DNA from: Cephalotus follicularis
Lineage: Eukaryota > Streptophyta > Magnoliopsida > Oxalidales > Cephalotaceae
NCBI GenBank assembly: GCA_001972305.1
Contig: BDDD01000086.1
Coordinates: 236,663-300,662, forward strand
DNA: 64,000 bases
Direction of reading: 5' to 3'
In this document: positions 1 through 9,892 of the stretch, one piece after another
How the letters are laid out: each line of letters begins with the position of its first letter
Numbering within the stretch: position 1 is the first letter of the stretch
Notes under the pieces: generated by a model
The model's input: only the letters and a program-made list of their open reading frames with translations
The model's database searches: none
Told to the model about the DNA's origin: nothing
Translations under genes and position numbers: made by a program

Positions 1-57
1 CTCAAGACATGATTTTAGGTCTTGTCGAACAAGTTCCCATGGTATTGCCGACCAGAG

Positions 58-405
58 TGTGCTCCTTGGGGAGTCTTATTGCTTCCTTGGAAGTCTTTCT
101 AGAACTGCCCCCTGGGGGGTCTTTCTGTGCTCCCCTGGATGAGGCTTTGTTGAGTGCTCCCCTGGAGGAGTCTTTGTTGAATGCTCCCCTGGAGGAGTCT
201 CTAAGTGCTCCCCTGGAGGAGGCTTTGTTGAATGCTCTCCTGGAGGAGTCTTTGTGTGCTCCCTTGGATGAGGCTTTTTGGTGCTCCCCTAGGGGAGGCT
301 TTTTGGAATGCCCCCTGGGGGGTCTTTTTGTAGTGCCCCCTGGGGGGTCTTTTTGTGCTCCCCTGGAGGAGGTTTTGTTGAGTGCTCCCCTGGGGGTGGC
401 TATGT
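58..405. repeat. Tandem array of about 27-bp units in the Gy1 3' region (block 1)
   Basis: Roughly 13 degenerate units of the form GTGCTCCCCTGGAGGAGTCT followed by TTGTTGAA occur head to tail, many with the small palindrome CCCCTGGGG. Most units are 27 bp, a multiple of three, so the array carries spurious open frames on both strands. The outer edge (from about position 20) matches the Gy4 sequence near 36660-36740, which has only about three units. Confidence 0.9.
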
Positions 406-789
406 TCATGGTTAGTCAAACCTTAGGTTGACTTCGCAGTTCGGATTGGTTAACCCTAAGCTGAGGTCTGGTGGCGTCCCTGGGTGTTTGTCCCCGGGCC
501 TGGTCGCAGACGTTAAGGGAGAGTAAGAAGTTTTCCTTAGTTTTGCCCGTCCTCCCGACCTCGGACCAGCTTGGTCCCTGAAGATGTTTTATCATGTGAG
601 CCCTGGTGGATCCCTTGGGTACCTGGCTGGGGTGAGATTCCATCTCCTTAGTGTACGTTGAGCATTTGGGGGACCTCGGGTGGTTGTCCCTTGCTTGGCG
701 TTTGTCCCCGGGCCCTTGTGCTCTTGTACTGAAAGACTCTGCCCTCAGAGACGTATCAATCTCTGACCGCCTTGGAGGATGTCTTGCCC
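406..789 (-). other. Gy1 3' region, unique spacer between the two tandem blocks
   Basis: About 380 bp without the repeat unit and without a convincing coding frame. Two short stretches (around 485-505 and 695-715) share the words TGTCCCCGGGCC and CTTGG, suggesting older duplications. It is treated as untranslated sequence of Gy1. Confidence 0.6.
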
Positions 790-1098
790 CCCTTAGCAGG
801 TTTTGCGCCCCTTAGCGGGTTTCACCCCCCTTGGGGATCTTTTTGGAATGCCCTCCGGGGGACTTTTTGTAATACCCCCTGAGGGCTCTTTTTGGAATGC
901 CCCCTAGGGGGTCTTTTTGTGCTCCCCTGGAGGAGGCTTTGTTGAGTGCTCCCCTAAAGGAGTCTCTAAGTACTCCCCTGGAGGGGTCTTTTTGTCATGT
1001 CCCCTGGGGGGTCTTTTTGGTGCTCCCCCGGGGGAGGCTTTTTGGTGCTCCCCTAGGGGAGGCTTTTTGGAATGCCCCCTTGGGGGTCTTTTCGTGAC
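790..1098. repeat. Tandem array of about 27-bp units in the Gy1 3' region (block 2)
   Basis: About 11 further units of the same family as block 1, with both the GGAGGAGGCTTTGTTGAG type and the CCCCTGGGGGGTCTTTTTG type. The unit order differs from block 1, so the block is not a simple recent duplication of it. Confidence 0.9.
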
Positions 1099-1274
1099 TT
1101 GAGGGAGTTGATCGGTGGCTATTCAGAGGTTTAAAGACATGAACATTGGTCCTCCGGTCCCTTGCAAACTTGGAACTATGATCTTGAACAAGTATTTTGA
1201 AAAAAATCAACTTTATTGCTATCTTGAATTTTTACAACTTACACCAAATCACTGATAAAATTTTCTCAAATGCT

Positions 1275-2345
1275 CGGCATTCCAAGCTCTGGCAATCTCC
1301 CTTTCCCCCAGAGTTTCAAGTTTGAATGTTCTTGGGCGGAGCAATCTCTTGATCTTGTATTGTCCTTCCCAGGCGGGAGAAAGTTTTCATCTGGTATCGG
1401 TTGGGTCTGCGATAGCTGAGTTGTGTAGGACTAGGTCTCCTTGTCTTAGTGGTTTGGGGCTTACCCTTTTGTTATAATAATGGCTTACCCTCTGTTGGTA
1501 GGCTATAACTCTGATAGTGGCCTTATCTCTGAGCTCTTCGACTAGATCAAGGAGGCATGTGAGTCCTTCGTCATTGTTCTCTTGAGTGAAATGCACAACC
1601 CTTGGCGATTGTACACCAATCTCCACCGGTATCATAGCTTCAGCTCCAAAGCAAAGGCTGTATGGGACTCACCAGTTGTGGTCCAAGGAATGGTTCTATA
1701 CGCCTATAGTACACTTGGTAGCTCCTCTGTCCATCTTCCTTTGCTGTCCTCAAGGCGTTTCTTCAAGCTCGAGATAATTTCTCTATTTATCACATCCGCT
1801 TGACCGTTGCTCTGGGGGTAGGCTACTGAAGCAATCCTATGCTCTATTTTCCACTCTTTGCAAAAGTCACAGAAGGCCTGGCAGTCAAACTGTTTACCAT
1901 TATCTGAGACAACTATTGTCCTCGGGACTCCGAATCTATAGATAATGGATTTCCATACAAAGCTTTTCGTGTTATTCTCTGTAATCATGGCCAAGGGCTC
2001 CGCTTCCACCCATTTGGTAAAATAGTCCACTACTACAATAAGAAACTTTCTCTGGCCTGTCGCCATAAGCAGTGGTCCGACGAAGTCCATTCCCCATTGT
2101 GCAAAGGGCCAGGGGGCCATGATAGACGTCAGAAGTTGAGAGGGTCGACTGCTTATATTTGCGTTTCTCTGGCATATATCACATTTCCTCGCCAAGTCTA
2201 TAGCATCTTGATGCATGGTTGGCCAGTAGTAGCCCTACCTTAATAACTTGTGTGACAACGTCCTGCCCCCTGTGTGGTTGCCACAAACTCCTTCGTGGAC
2301 TTTCCTTAGAGCATAATCGGCCTCTAAGGGAGTCAAGCATCTCAG
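1275..2345 (-). pseudogene. Gy1 pol: integrase (zinc-binding region, catalytic core, C-terminal part)
   Basis: The minus strand encodes the HHCC-type region (HEGVCGNH ... CDICQ), the rve core (MDFVGPL, SDNGKQFD, PQSNGQAD) and the basic C-terminal part ending near 1275. Stops lie just before the conserved GYYWPTM-like segment (about 2234), near 1704 and at 1387. The third catalytic residue, normally Glu in the motif GQAE, is Asp here (codon at 1794-1796); the close relative in Gy4 keeps Glu. An extra codon sits before the second catalytic Asp. The function would be cDNA integration, but this copy cannot make an intact protein. Confidence 0.92.
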
Positions 2346-3200
2346 CCAAGGAAAAGAGAAAGATCTTTTGTAGAGGATTCCATCTTGGAGCCGGAATTTG
2401 TTTGCCCTGTACATAAGTTTCCTTGCTTCCGCGGAGTCCTCGGGTAGAATGCCATTCCTCAGCCAATTGATGAAAGGGGTCATCCAGTTTGGCTCCTCTG
2501 GTATGTCTATGTCCATCACGTCTACTTCAAAAATAGTGGGCCTGTCTAGGTAGTCTACTAGCACGGTTTGATTTTTTTCTAACTCCTCTGCAGTGGCTAG
2601 TTTTGACAACTGGTCTGCTCGGGCGTTTTCTGCTCTGGATACTTTCAAAACTCTTAGAACTTCGAAGGCTGACTTCAAACTCTGGAAGTGTGATAAATAT
2701 TTTGCCATTGAGTCTTCTCGTGCTTCATGCTCTCCACTTGCCAGGCTAACCACTAGTTGAGAATCACCGGAGGCTTCTATCCTTTGTACCTCCAAGTGCT
2801 TTGCAATTGTCAGCCCGACTATCAGAGCTTCCCACTCAGCTTCATTGTTTGTAGCTTTAAATCCGAATCTCAGAGCATACTCCAACGTCCACCCACTCGG
2901 ACTCATTAATACTAGCCCTGCTCCACTGCTAATGATGCAGGAAGAGCCATCCACAGACAACTTCCACACCTCCCTCTCGCTCTCGGAGGGATCCTCCTCC
3001 ATACACTCTGTAGGTGTATTATCTCCAACAAAGTCAGCCAAGACCTGTGATTTGATTGCTGGTCTGGCTTCAAACTTCACATCATACTCGCCTAGTTCGA
3101 CTGACCACTTGATTAATCTACCTGAGGTGTCAGGCTTCGCAAGAACTTGTTTGAGTGGTTTGTCAGTCAGAACCTTGATTGCATGGCCTTGAAAATATGG
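2346..3200 (-). pseudogene. Gy1 pol: second RNase H domain (RVT_3 type) and linker to integrase
   Basis: An open stretch shows the RNase H signature in order: VDGSS, GAGLVL, NNEAEWEAL, GDSQLVV and NARADQLSKLA, with the acidic residues present. This is the additional archaeal-like RNase H that Tat elements carry downstream of the ordinary RT-RNase H. A linker of about 100 residues leads into the integrase zinc-binding region. Two stops separate it from the first RNase H near 3200. The segment itself is the best preserved part of Gy1 pol. Confidence 0.88.
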
Positions 3201-4430
3201 CCTTCATTTTCAGGCCGCTATGATCAGAGCATAGGCGAACTTCTCCACCTCTGGGTACCTCCCCTCTGCATCGTTCAAAACTTTGCTCACATAGTACACT
3301 GGCTTTTGAACTTTTTCCTCCTCCCTGACTAGAACTGTACTCACTGCACCCGAGGTGGCCGCAAGGTAAAAATACAAGTCTTCCCCGTCCTTAGGTTTTG
3401 AGATCAGAGGAGGGGAAGCCAGGTATTCCTTCAACTTTTCGAAGGCTACTTGGCATTTGTCCGACCAAGAAAATCCCTTGGGATCCCTCAACACCTTAAA
3501 GAATGGGAAGCACTTCTCTGCTGACTTCGAAACAAACCTGCTCAGGGCTGCTATCTTTCCATTTAGCTTCTGTACATCCCTGATGGTTTGGGGAGGTCTC
3601 ATACTTTGAACTGCTAAGATCTTCTCTGGATTGGCCTCTATTCCTCTGCTGGAGACCATGAATCCAAGGAACTTGCCAGAGGTGACCCCAAAAGTTCACT
3701 TGGAAGGATTGAGTTTCATTATATATCTCCTCAAAACCTCAAATGTTTCCTCCAAGTCTTTGATGTGGGGGCTCCTGGCCGGGGTTTTGACCAGCATGTT
3801 GTCGATGTAGACTTCCATGTTTCTACCAATATGAGGCTCAAAGATTTTGTTGACCAGTCATTGGTAGGTGGCCCCTGCGTTCTTCAAACCAAAAGGCATG
3901 ACTTTATAGCAATACATCCCCCGGTCTGTAATGAAGGCTGTCTTGTTCTCGTCGGGCCCATACATGGGGATTTGATTATACCACGAGTAGGCATCCAAGA
4001 AGCTCAATATTCTGTAGCCCGAGGTCGCATCCACCAACAGATCTATCTTTGGGAGAGGGAAGTGATCCTTGGGACAAGATTTGTTGAGGTCTGTGAAGTC
4101 AATGCACATCCTCCACTTGCCATTTTCTTTTTTGACTAGGACTGGGTTCACCAGCCAGTCTGAGTAATGCACTTCCCTTATGAACCCTGCCTGCATGAGC
4201 TTGCTCACCTCCTAGGATATTGCTTGCTGCTGCTCAGGAGCAAAGTTCCTCTTCTTCTGCCTGGTCGGGGGCCTCATTGGATCCACACTTAGCTTGTGAA
4301 CCATTACATTTGTTCTAATCCTAGGGACCTCCTCTGCCGACCAGGCAAACACGTCTCTGTTGTTTTGGAGGAATGTTATTAATTCCCCCTTCTCCACCTC
4401 TCCAAGCTGTGAGCCAACTTGGAAGACTCT
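3201..4430 (-). pseudogene. Gy1 pol: reverse transcriptase and first RNase H
   Basis: RT blocks are recognisable: KENGKWRMCIDFTDLNKSC, FPLPKID, FLDAYSWYNQI, MPFGLKNAGATYQ, then the connection and RNase H-like part (FSWSDKCQ, PLISKP, YYVSKVL). The polymerase box reads YIDN (3798-3809) instead of YxDD, so the second catalytic Asp is Asn, a change expected to abolish polymerase activity. In-frame stops occur at about 4209-4211 and 3855-3857 and again near 3700 and 3207. The stop after ATYQ is explained by CGA to TGA. Confidence 0.92.
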
Positions 4431-5010
4431 CTCAGAGTTGCCCTCCTTGAGGGGCACTTGGATCACGTATTCAATAGGCCATGGACGCTCAGGTTCCACG
4501 TCCCCCTTGAGGTCCACGTTTGCAATTGGAAGTACCTTGTCCTTCCCTTTGTCCATAACGGTAGTCTTGTAGCACTGCCTGACCACCTGTTGATCTCCTC
4601 TGGCTTCCCCCACACCAAACCTCGTGGGGAACTTCATCAGCAAGTGTCTTGTTGACATTATTGCCTCCATTAGGTTGAGCCCTAGTCGCCCGATTATTCC
4701 ATTGTATGGGCTTGGTGTATCAACCACCAGGAACGTCATCTGCACCTGGGTCTGGCGTGGAGCCGTGCCTGCAACCACGGACAGGTCGATGGATCCTTGA
4801 GGATGGACCATCTCCCCTGCAAAGCCAACCAGTGGGGTCTTCACGGGTTTTAGCTAGTCGGTCGGCATCCTCAGCTGATCAAATGCATGTTTGTATAGGA
4901 TATCGGTCGAGCTCCTGCTATCAATGAGAATCCTCTTCATGGTGAAAAGCTCCACTAGAAGAGTTACCACCACTGGGTCATGATGAGGGAGACGTGCTCC
5001 CTCGTAGTCT
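4431..5010 (-). pseudogene. Gy1 pol: aspartic protease region
   Basis: The active-site segment reads ILIDSRSSTDILY. The expected Asp-Ser-Gly triad is Asp-Ser-Arg (codons at 4914-4922). A few codons later the frame ends at a stop (4854), and the downstream half (NGIIGRLGLN, the usual flap/second-loop region) continues in the same frame up to the RT. Protease would mature Gag-Pol; this copy is inactive by sequence. Confidence 0.85.
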
Positions 5011-6458
5011 GCCTCCAAGAAGGATATTACCTCCTCATCTCCACATGTTCTCAGCTTTTTGCTGTGGTGAACTTGTTGCACATCAAGAGATTGCCTTCCA
5101 TAGGCTTTTCTAGCATTTTTGTGGTCGCCACCAGATGCGACCACCCCAGAGATGGTGTGGATCACACCCCTGGGCTGCTGTTGTTGTTGCTCCTCCTGTT
5201 GTCGAGGAGCCTCTTGCCTCTGCTCCCTTCTTCCCTGGGAAGCATCTCTATCTACATACTTATGCAGGTGCCCCTTTCGAATCAGGTCCTTGATCTTATT
5301 CTTCAATTGCTGACACTCCTCAGTATTGTGCCCGTGGTCACGATGGTACCGATAGTACGTTTCTGTGTCCCTCTTCTCTACTGGGGACCTTATCTTCTCG
5401 GGCCACTGGATGGGGACTTTATCCTGCTCCACAACAAGTATTCTGGTGCGTGTATCCAGGAGGGGGGCAAAGTTATTGTAGGTCGGGATAGGCGTCCCTC
5501 TCCTGGGTGAATCACCCCTCTTGGAGAGCTTGTGTCTGAGGTCGTCCTTTGTCAGGTCTGACCTCTCTTTCCTCTTCTCCTTCTTCCTGGGAGCATTTCG
5601 TGAATGCTCCCCTCTCTCCTCCTGATGGCTTGACCAGGGTGATTTCTGTTTCCTGGCCGCTATCTCCTCCTCGGCGTTGACATATTTTTCTGCTCTCCTC
5701 AGCAGGTTTGCCATATCCACCGCGGGTTTCATCAAAAGAGAGAAGGTGAAGGACGAGTTGCTCCTTAGCCCACTGTTCAATGCTGCCAGGGCAAAAGACG
5801 GCTCAAGGTCCTTCACTGTAAGAGACTCCCTGTTGAACCTGGTGAGGTAGTCCCTTAGTGACTCATCTCTCCCCTGCACCACATTGATCAGGTGGGTGGA
5901 GTTTCTCCTCTGTGTGGTGCTGTTGAGAAATTTGGTGACGAACAGCTCCGTAAGCTGGTCGAAGTCCTTCACTGACCTCTGAGCCAGGGTTGAGAACCAC
6001 GATTGGGCAGCTCCAGTCAATGTTGCCGAGAACCCTTGGCAAAGTGTGGCGTCTGAGGCCTGGTGCACCAACATGGTTTGAATGTAGGTGCGCACATGTT
6101 GGATGGGGTTTATGGACCCGTCATATTTGTCAAGGCTAGGGAGCCGAAATCCGCTGGGGAGACGCTCCGTCATGATCTTGGATGTGAAGGGGTGGGCGCT
6201 AAGGTTGCGCACCTCTGACAGATACCCCTTTGGCTTCTCGGCTCTTTGGAGCCTTCTCTCCACTTCGGCAAGCCTCCCGTTCATTGCTTTCTCCACATCC
6301 TCGATGTTCCTAGCCCTGCTAGAAACATGCGATTCCCCAGCCAATGTGTCTGGGCGATCAATCCTGCTTCCCTGCACCGTTCCAGCCCCGCGCGGGGCAT
6401 TGGAGCGCACTTGTGCCTCCTCTGCACCCCTGGCTTCCCCTTGGGGATCCACCTCCAT
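5011..6458 (-). pseudogene. Gy1 gag (capsid and nucleocapsid region)
   Basis: This is the longest open frame of Gy1, starting at the ATG at 6456-6458 and continuing without a stop into protease. After a polar N-terminus come the retrotransposon gag signature (YDGSINPIQHVRTY, GAAQSWFSTL, FVTKFLNS, ESLRDYLTRFN) and a basic linker. The nucleocapsid motif has the Tat-type form H-x3-GH-x4-C (YHRDHGHNTEEC), but the first Cys is replaced by Tyr. A Gln-rich stretch precedes the protease. Gag would form the particle shell and bind RNA. The frame is intact, but the zinc knuckle is probably impaired. Confidence 0.9.
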
Positions 6459-6919
6459 TGCTTGATGCCTGGAGTGCTCTGGTCGGGGATCATTGGCTGA
6501 TCCCGGGCAGTTGAGGACTCTGCCCTCTAAGATCCATGGATCCCAGGTCTCCTCCCCAAGGGAATATTATCCCCTGACCGCATCGGGGGAAGTTCGTCTC
6601 CCTTCAGCGGGTTTCGCCTGGCACCTCAGGGGCGCCCCATCTCCACCACTGGTCTGCTAGGACCAGAAACTCCTCGAACAACAGGCGGAGCAAGTCCGGC
6701 ATGTTGTTGGGTGGGCAAACTAGTGACCAGCAAATCGGTGAGGTGGTCCACCCCTTGAATCAGCTGATTGAACTGCTCCCCGTAACGGGAGCCTGCTTGG
6801 CGATGGCGGCAACTTGGTTGGTTTGGGCTAGGTCGTTTCTAGTGGCAAGTTGGCTTCCATCGGCTGTGGAGTGGTCTTTGATGATCTTTCTTAGAGGCAT
6901 GATTCTGTATGGCTTTTCG
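6459..6919 (-). other. Gy1 5' untranslated leader
   Basis: About 460 bp between the primer-binding region and the gag ATG, without a convincing coding frame. A stretch near 6520-6620 is similar in wording to 740-830 in the 3' region (GGATCCATGG/CCCTTCAGCGGGTTTCGC type phrases). Confidence 0.6.
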
Positions 6920-6945
6920 TTGCGGTTCCCACAGACTGCACCAAC
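6920..6945 (-). promoter_or_regulatory. Gy1 primer-binding region
   Basis: Directly after the LTR 3' end (minus strand ..CAACA) comes TTGGTGCAGTCTGTGGGAA. Its position and the TGGTGCxGTCTGTGGGAA pattern fit the tRNA primer-binding site seen in many plant Tat-type elements. The tRNA was not identified by comparison. Confidence 0.7.
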
Positions 6946-7499
6946 TGTTGATGCAAAAATCCTTCCTTCAATAGTACCGCACGTGTAAGGGCTTGATTTG
7001 TTTAGGAAAATGCTAGAATCTGTCCGAGAAAGGTCGTTTCGTGGTTGATGATCCCTGCACAATAAGAGCACAAAGGTTGAAGGTCCAGGAGGTTGTTCTC
7101 CTGGGGACACTCCGACGCTCAAGTTAGTAATTGCACAGAGAATACTAAGTTCTTTTGAGTGCTAAAGTGGCTGACCTGGTTGAAGTCGTTTGATTTTGTA
7201 TTTCTAGACCTCCAATATAACTGTTGAGCGTAGAAATAAGAGTTTATGGTTGCCCCTAAGGAAAATGCCCGAGGAGCCAGGCATTTCCCCTGATCTTCAC
7301 CAGATTTGGTGGCATTTTCCCTTTTGGACGTGGTACCGCGCACGTCTCTGGTTATGGGCTGGCAACGCCCGAGAATAACGGCGCACTAATGGTTTGAATT
7401 CATAACGTCTGGCCACGTGTCCAGGCCTGGAAAAGACATCTGGCATCTTCTCCTGAGGGCACGTAGCACTATGCTTTAAATTGAAATTTCTCCACATCA
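6946..7499 (-). repeat. Gy1 5' LTR (about 554 bp)
   Basis: On the minus strand the LTR starts TGATGTGGAGAAATTTC and ends GCATCAACA. The last 250 bp are clearly homologous to the Gy4 LTRs (shared CTTACACGTG, GGAGTGTCCCC.GGAGAAC). The TATA region corresponding to TATAAATA in Gy4 is degenerate here. A second copy of the start word (GACGTGGAGAAATTTC) sits at 7503-7519, so the outer edge is uncertain by about 20 bp. Confidence 0.8.
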
Positions 7500-7524
7500 A
7501 TTAGAAATTTCTCCACGTCAATTA

Positions 7525-7745
7525 GTAATATATATATTATATACTACATACTATATACTATATACTATTATACATACTACATACTATATATACACACACA
7601 GCAGATTATACACACACACACACACACACACACACTGATTTTATATATATATTTATAGATTATAATTTACATATATATATAAAACAGTAAATTAATACAC
7701 ACACATACACACTAATTATATATATATATATATATATATACACAA
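7525..7745. repeat. AT-rich microsatellite cluster with (CA)n
   Basis: The stretch consists of TATATA and ACTATATACT runs, a (CA)n tract at about 7608-7635 and a (TA)n tract at about 7718-7740. No gene is visible. Confidence 0.95.
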
Positions 7746-7817
7746 ATTAATACATGCAATCCAAGCTTGGAGGTTGGCCGGAGGAGAAGATAAGGACGAC
7801 GGTGACTCTGACTGGAG

Positions 7818-7819
7818 GT

Positions 7820-7851
<32 letters not shown>
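7818..7851. repeat. (GA)n microsatellite
   Basis: An uninterrupted GA run followed by GACAGAGAGAG. It creates spurious Ser/Leu-rich frames on the minus strand. Confidence 0.95.
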
Positions 7852-7853
<2 letters not shown>

Positions 7854-7924
7854 GGAACTGAGAAAGAAGAGATGAAGAAAAAACGCGTGAGAAAGAAAAA
7901 AATGAAGTGCATGGTAGAAGTAGG

Positions 7925-8061
7925 TTTAGGGCATTCTGCGAGGGCATTTAATGCCCTCGCTATATATTGAAGGCATGGCGAGTTTCAAAAAAAATTAAAA
8001 AAACAGTACAACGGCGAGGGGATTACTTTGCCCTCGCCGTTTGCCCTGTTTTTTAGTAGTG
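7925..8061 (-). mobile_element. Terminus of a CACTA-type DNA transposon
   Basis: Read on the minus strand from 8061, the sequence begins CACTACTAAAAAACAGGG, the CACTA-type terminal signature. It is followed by subterminal palindromes: CGGCGAGGG/CCCTCGCCG (8012-8039) and GCGAGGGCAT/ATGCCCTCGC (7938-7960). The element extends to the left; its other end was not found and may have been lost beside Gy1. No transposase is visible. Confidence 0.7.
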
Positions 8062-8125
8062 TCATACCCTTACGATAACAAGTAATTGCATAAATTTTAA
8101 TAGCTTTTATTAAGAAAATATTAAC

Positions 8126-9330
8126 CTTCAAGCAGTAGATGAGATCCTCGTTGTCATGTGAAGATAGTGCAAGATTTTCGAGAGCCAGGGTGATGAAGTA
8201 CTTAATTTTGTGCCAGATGCACAGGTAGCTGATCAAGAATAACGAATTACATTGAAAATTTGGGTGCAGGAACACAAACAACTTGCATACCTCTGATCCG
8301 GTGTTACTCAATTCCTCATATCCACTTTCAATAGCTGTCCTCACAGTAGAGTCAAGGGCAATGTCCAAAAACAACAGGTCCTTCAGGCGATCCGTAGACT
8401 TCAACAGCAATGGCCGAAGGTCTTGTACATAAAATGGTTAGGTTATACTTATAGAGTAATAATGATAATTGTAATGATAAGTTTTTACACCAAAGTTTCA
8501 CACACCTCAAGAAGGGGTTCTACATTTTTATCTTCAACATGTTCCAAAACAAATTGAAGTAGTTCCTGTAAATATGAAATCTCAGTTACATCAAATATAT
8601 CAAAAGGTCCACAAAACTGAAATACAGGTGACATTTTGAATGGCATGTCAAACAAAAGTTGAAACATTACTGGAAATCCAGTTGGCAAACCCGATACAGG
8701 ATTTAGATGAACACCAACCATGAATCCTTGACCCCGAAGAGAATAAATTCTTATCAGATGCTAAGAATCAGACACAGTGTTGTGAATCTAAATCAACCTT
8801 TGATAGTACCTCAGATTTATACCCCATGCAATTTGAAACAGCAGACTCAAGATCTGCACCCGAATGAACTGCCTACATATAAATCACAGTGGGCTGAGAT
8901 TGTTATAAAACAACACAAGCTCTGAGAAAAGTAATGGAAAGCAAAGGAAGTTCACTAAGGAACACAAAAGAACATTTGAAAACAAAGAGGGGAGATCTAT
9001 CACCAAAAAATCCAATGCACATGTGACTCATTTTTGCTGTTCTCAGACGTCCATACCTATTATGTAAGGAAATCTGACATAATTCATTGATATAGGGCAC
9101 CATTTTTTACTATAATAAGAATGCACAACCCATATAAGAACTATCGTCCATTGAAATTCTCCAATAAATGACAACACTCCATTTGCAGCTTTTATGTCAA
9201 ACAAGAATGTTTTTTAGTTACAAAAAATAAGCGAAGTCATAAAGGTAAGAAACCAACCTTCAAAGTCCTCATATAGTTTCCAAGGTCATGCAAAAGACCA
9301 TCCTTCTGATCTCTCGTGAAACTTGGTTCA
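8126..9330 (-). pseudogene. GWD1: Fragment of alpha-glucan water dikinase (GWD/R1/SEX1), six exons
   Basis: Six minus-strand exons match GWD, the plastid enzyme that phosphorylates starch: 9258-9330 (SFTRDQKDGLLHDLGNYMR), 8810-8872 (AVHSGADLESAVSNCMGY), 8671-8733 (GQGFMVGVHLNPVSGLPTG), 8506-8565 (ELLQFVLEHVEDKNVEPLL), 8291-8421 (RLKDLLFLDIALDSTVRTA) and 8126-8209 (ENLALSSHDNEDLIYCLK). Introns mostly keep GT donors. The acceptor before the third exon reads GG instead of AG and that before the sixth reads AC, and about seven codons are missing at the start of the fifth. Exons for the N-terminal starch-binding domains and the C-terminal dikinase domain are absent. It is therefore a broken gene piece, either a relic or a transposon-captured fragment. 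Confidence 0.88.
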
Positions 9331-9712
9331 CTATGTATGGTACCAAAAGATAAAAATTTAAAAATAAGGTAAAAAATCCCGGTATATATAACACACCTGA
9401 AATTCAAAGAATCTTCTAAGCTTGGGGCAACAAGGGATCGCGGCGGTGTGACGGTTTTGCTCTCAATCGTCCGCTATCGACTATTGAGTCGAGAGTGAGA
9501 GAGATAGGAGATGAGCCGTTGAGGGTGAGAGGAGAGGAGAAGGAGAGGTCGTTGCCGACTTGCCGTTGGTGTTGAGAGCGAGAGAGACAGAAATTGGAGA
9601 CGTAGATATGTAAGAAAGTGAGAGAGACAGAGATTGGAGAAGGAGAGAGAGACAGATTGTGAAATAGTAACTGAGATTGTAAGTTCGATCTAATAAATTG
9701 CACATTTGAAAC
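9331..9712. other. Intron remnant of the GWD fragment and purine-rich stretch
   Basis: 9331-9415 looks like intron sequence. 9480-9670 is strongly purine-rich (GAGAGTGAGAGAGA, GAGAGACAGAGATTGG repeated), resembling the 5' UTR-like GA tracts in solo LTRs S1 and S2. No gene is recognised. Confidence 0.55.
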
Positions 9713-9888
9713 GGTTGAGAATCACCGTTTCAAAAGGTGCACCTTTTGAAACGGTAGACACCCACTATTTCAAAAAGGTGCGCCTTTTGAAATGGAACAC
9801 GCGGCCGTTTCAAAAGGCTACCCTTTTGAAACGGCCACGTGTTCCGTTTCAAAAGGCTGCGTTTCAAAAAACACTTTTTCTTGTAGTG
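9713..9888 (-). mobile_element. Terminus of a second CACTA-type DNA transposon
   Basis: From 9888 the minus strand begins CACTACAAGAAAAAGTG, a textbook plant CACTA terminal inverted repeat. At least seven subterminal copies of CGTTTCAAAAGG, in both orientations, fill 9713-9870. The subterminal repeat differs from that of the terminus at 8061, so these are two different elements. Both termini face the same way. The partner end was not found, so whether the GWD fragment lies inside this element is open. Confidence 0.75.
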
Positions 9889-9892
9889 ACCA

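Larger units (their letters stand above)
1..7499 (-). mobile_element. Gy1: decayed Ty3/gypsy LTR retrotransposon, Tat lineage, truncated by the window start
   Basis: Reading on the minus strand, the order is 5' LTR (6946-7499), primer-binding region, gag, protease, reverse transcriptase, a first and then a second RNase H, integrase, and a repeat-rich 3' region that runs off the left edge. Two RNase H-like segments plus tandem repeats after pol are known traits of the Tat lineage. All coding segments are interrupted by stops, many explicable as C-to-T changes, and three catalytic motifs are altered. It is closely related to Gy4, which shares the pol sequence, LTR end and 3' region. No second LTR is present, so the 3' end lies outside the window. 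Confidence 0.93.

Noticed and set aside
9..431. Plus-strand frame of 140 codons with APLEESLLN repeats
   Set aside because: It is the 27-bp tandem repeat of Gy1 read in frame; 27 is divisible by three so all frames tend to stay open. No conserved domain, and antisense to the element.
4980..5510. Plus-strand frame of 176 codons opposite Gy1 gag
   Set aside because: Shadow of gag on the minus strand, which has recognisable domains; the plus frame is Leu/Val-rich without motifs.
7712..7947. Minus-strand frames with SLSLSLSL runs
   Set aside because: Created by the (GA)n microsatellite.
8126..9330. Functional GWD gene
   Set aside because: Only about 150 of more than 1,000 expected codons are present, two splice acceptors are lost and codons are missing at the start of one exon.
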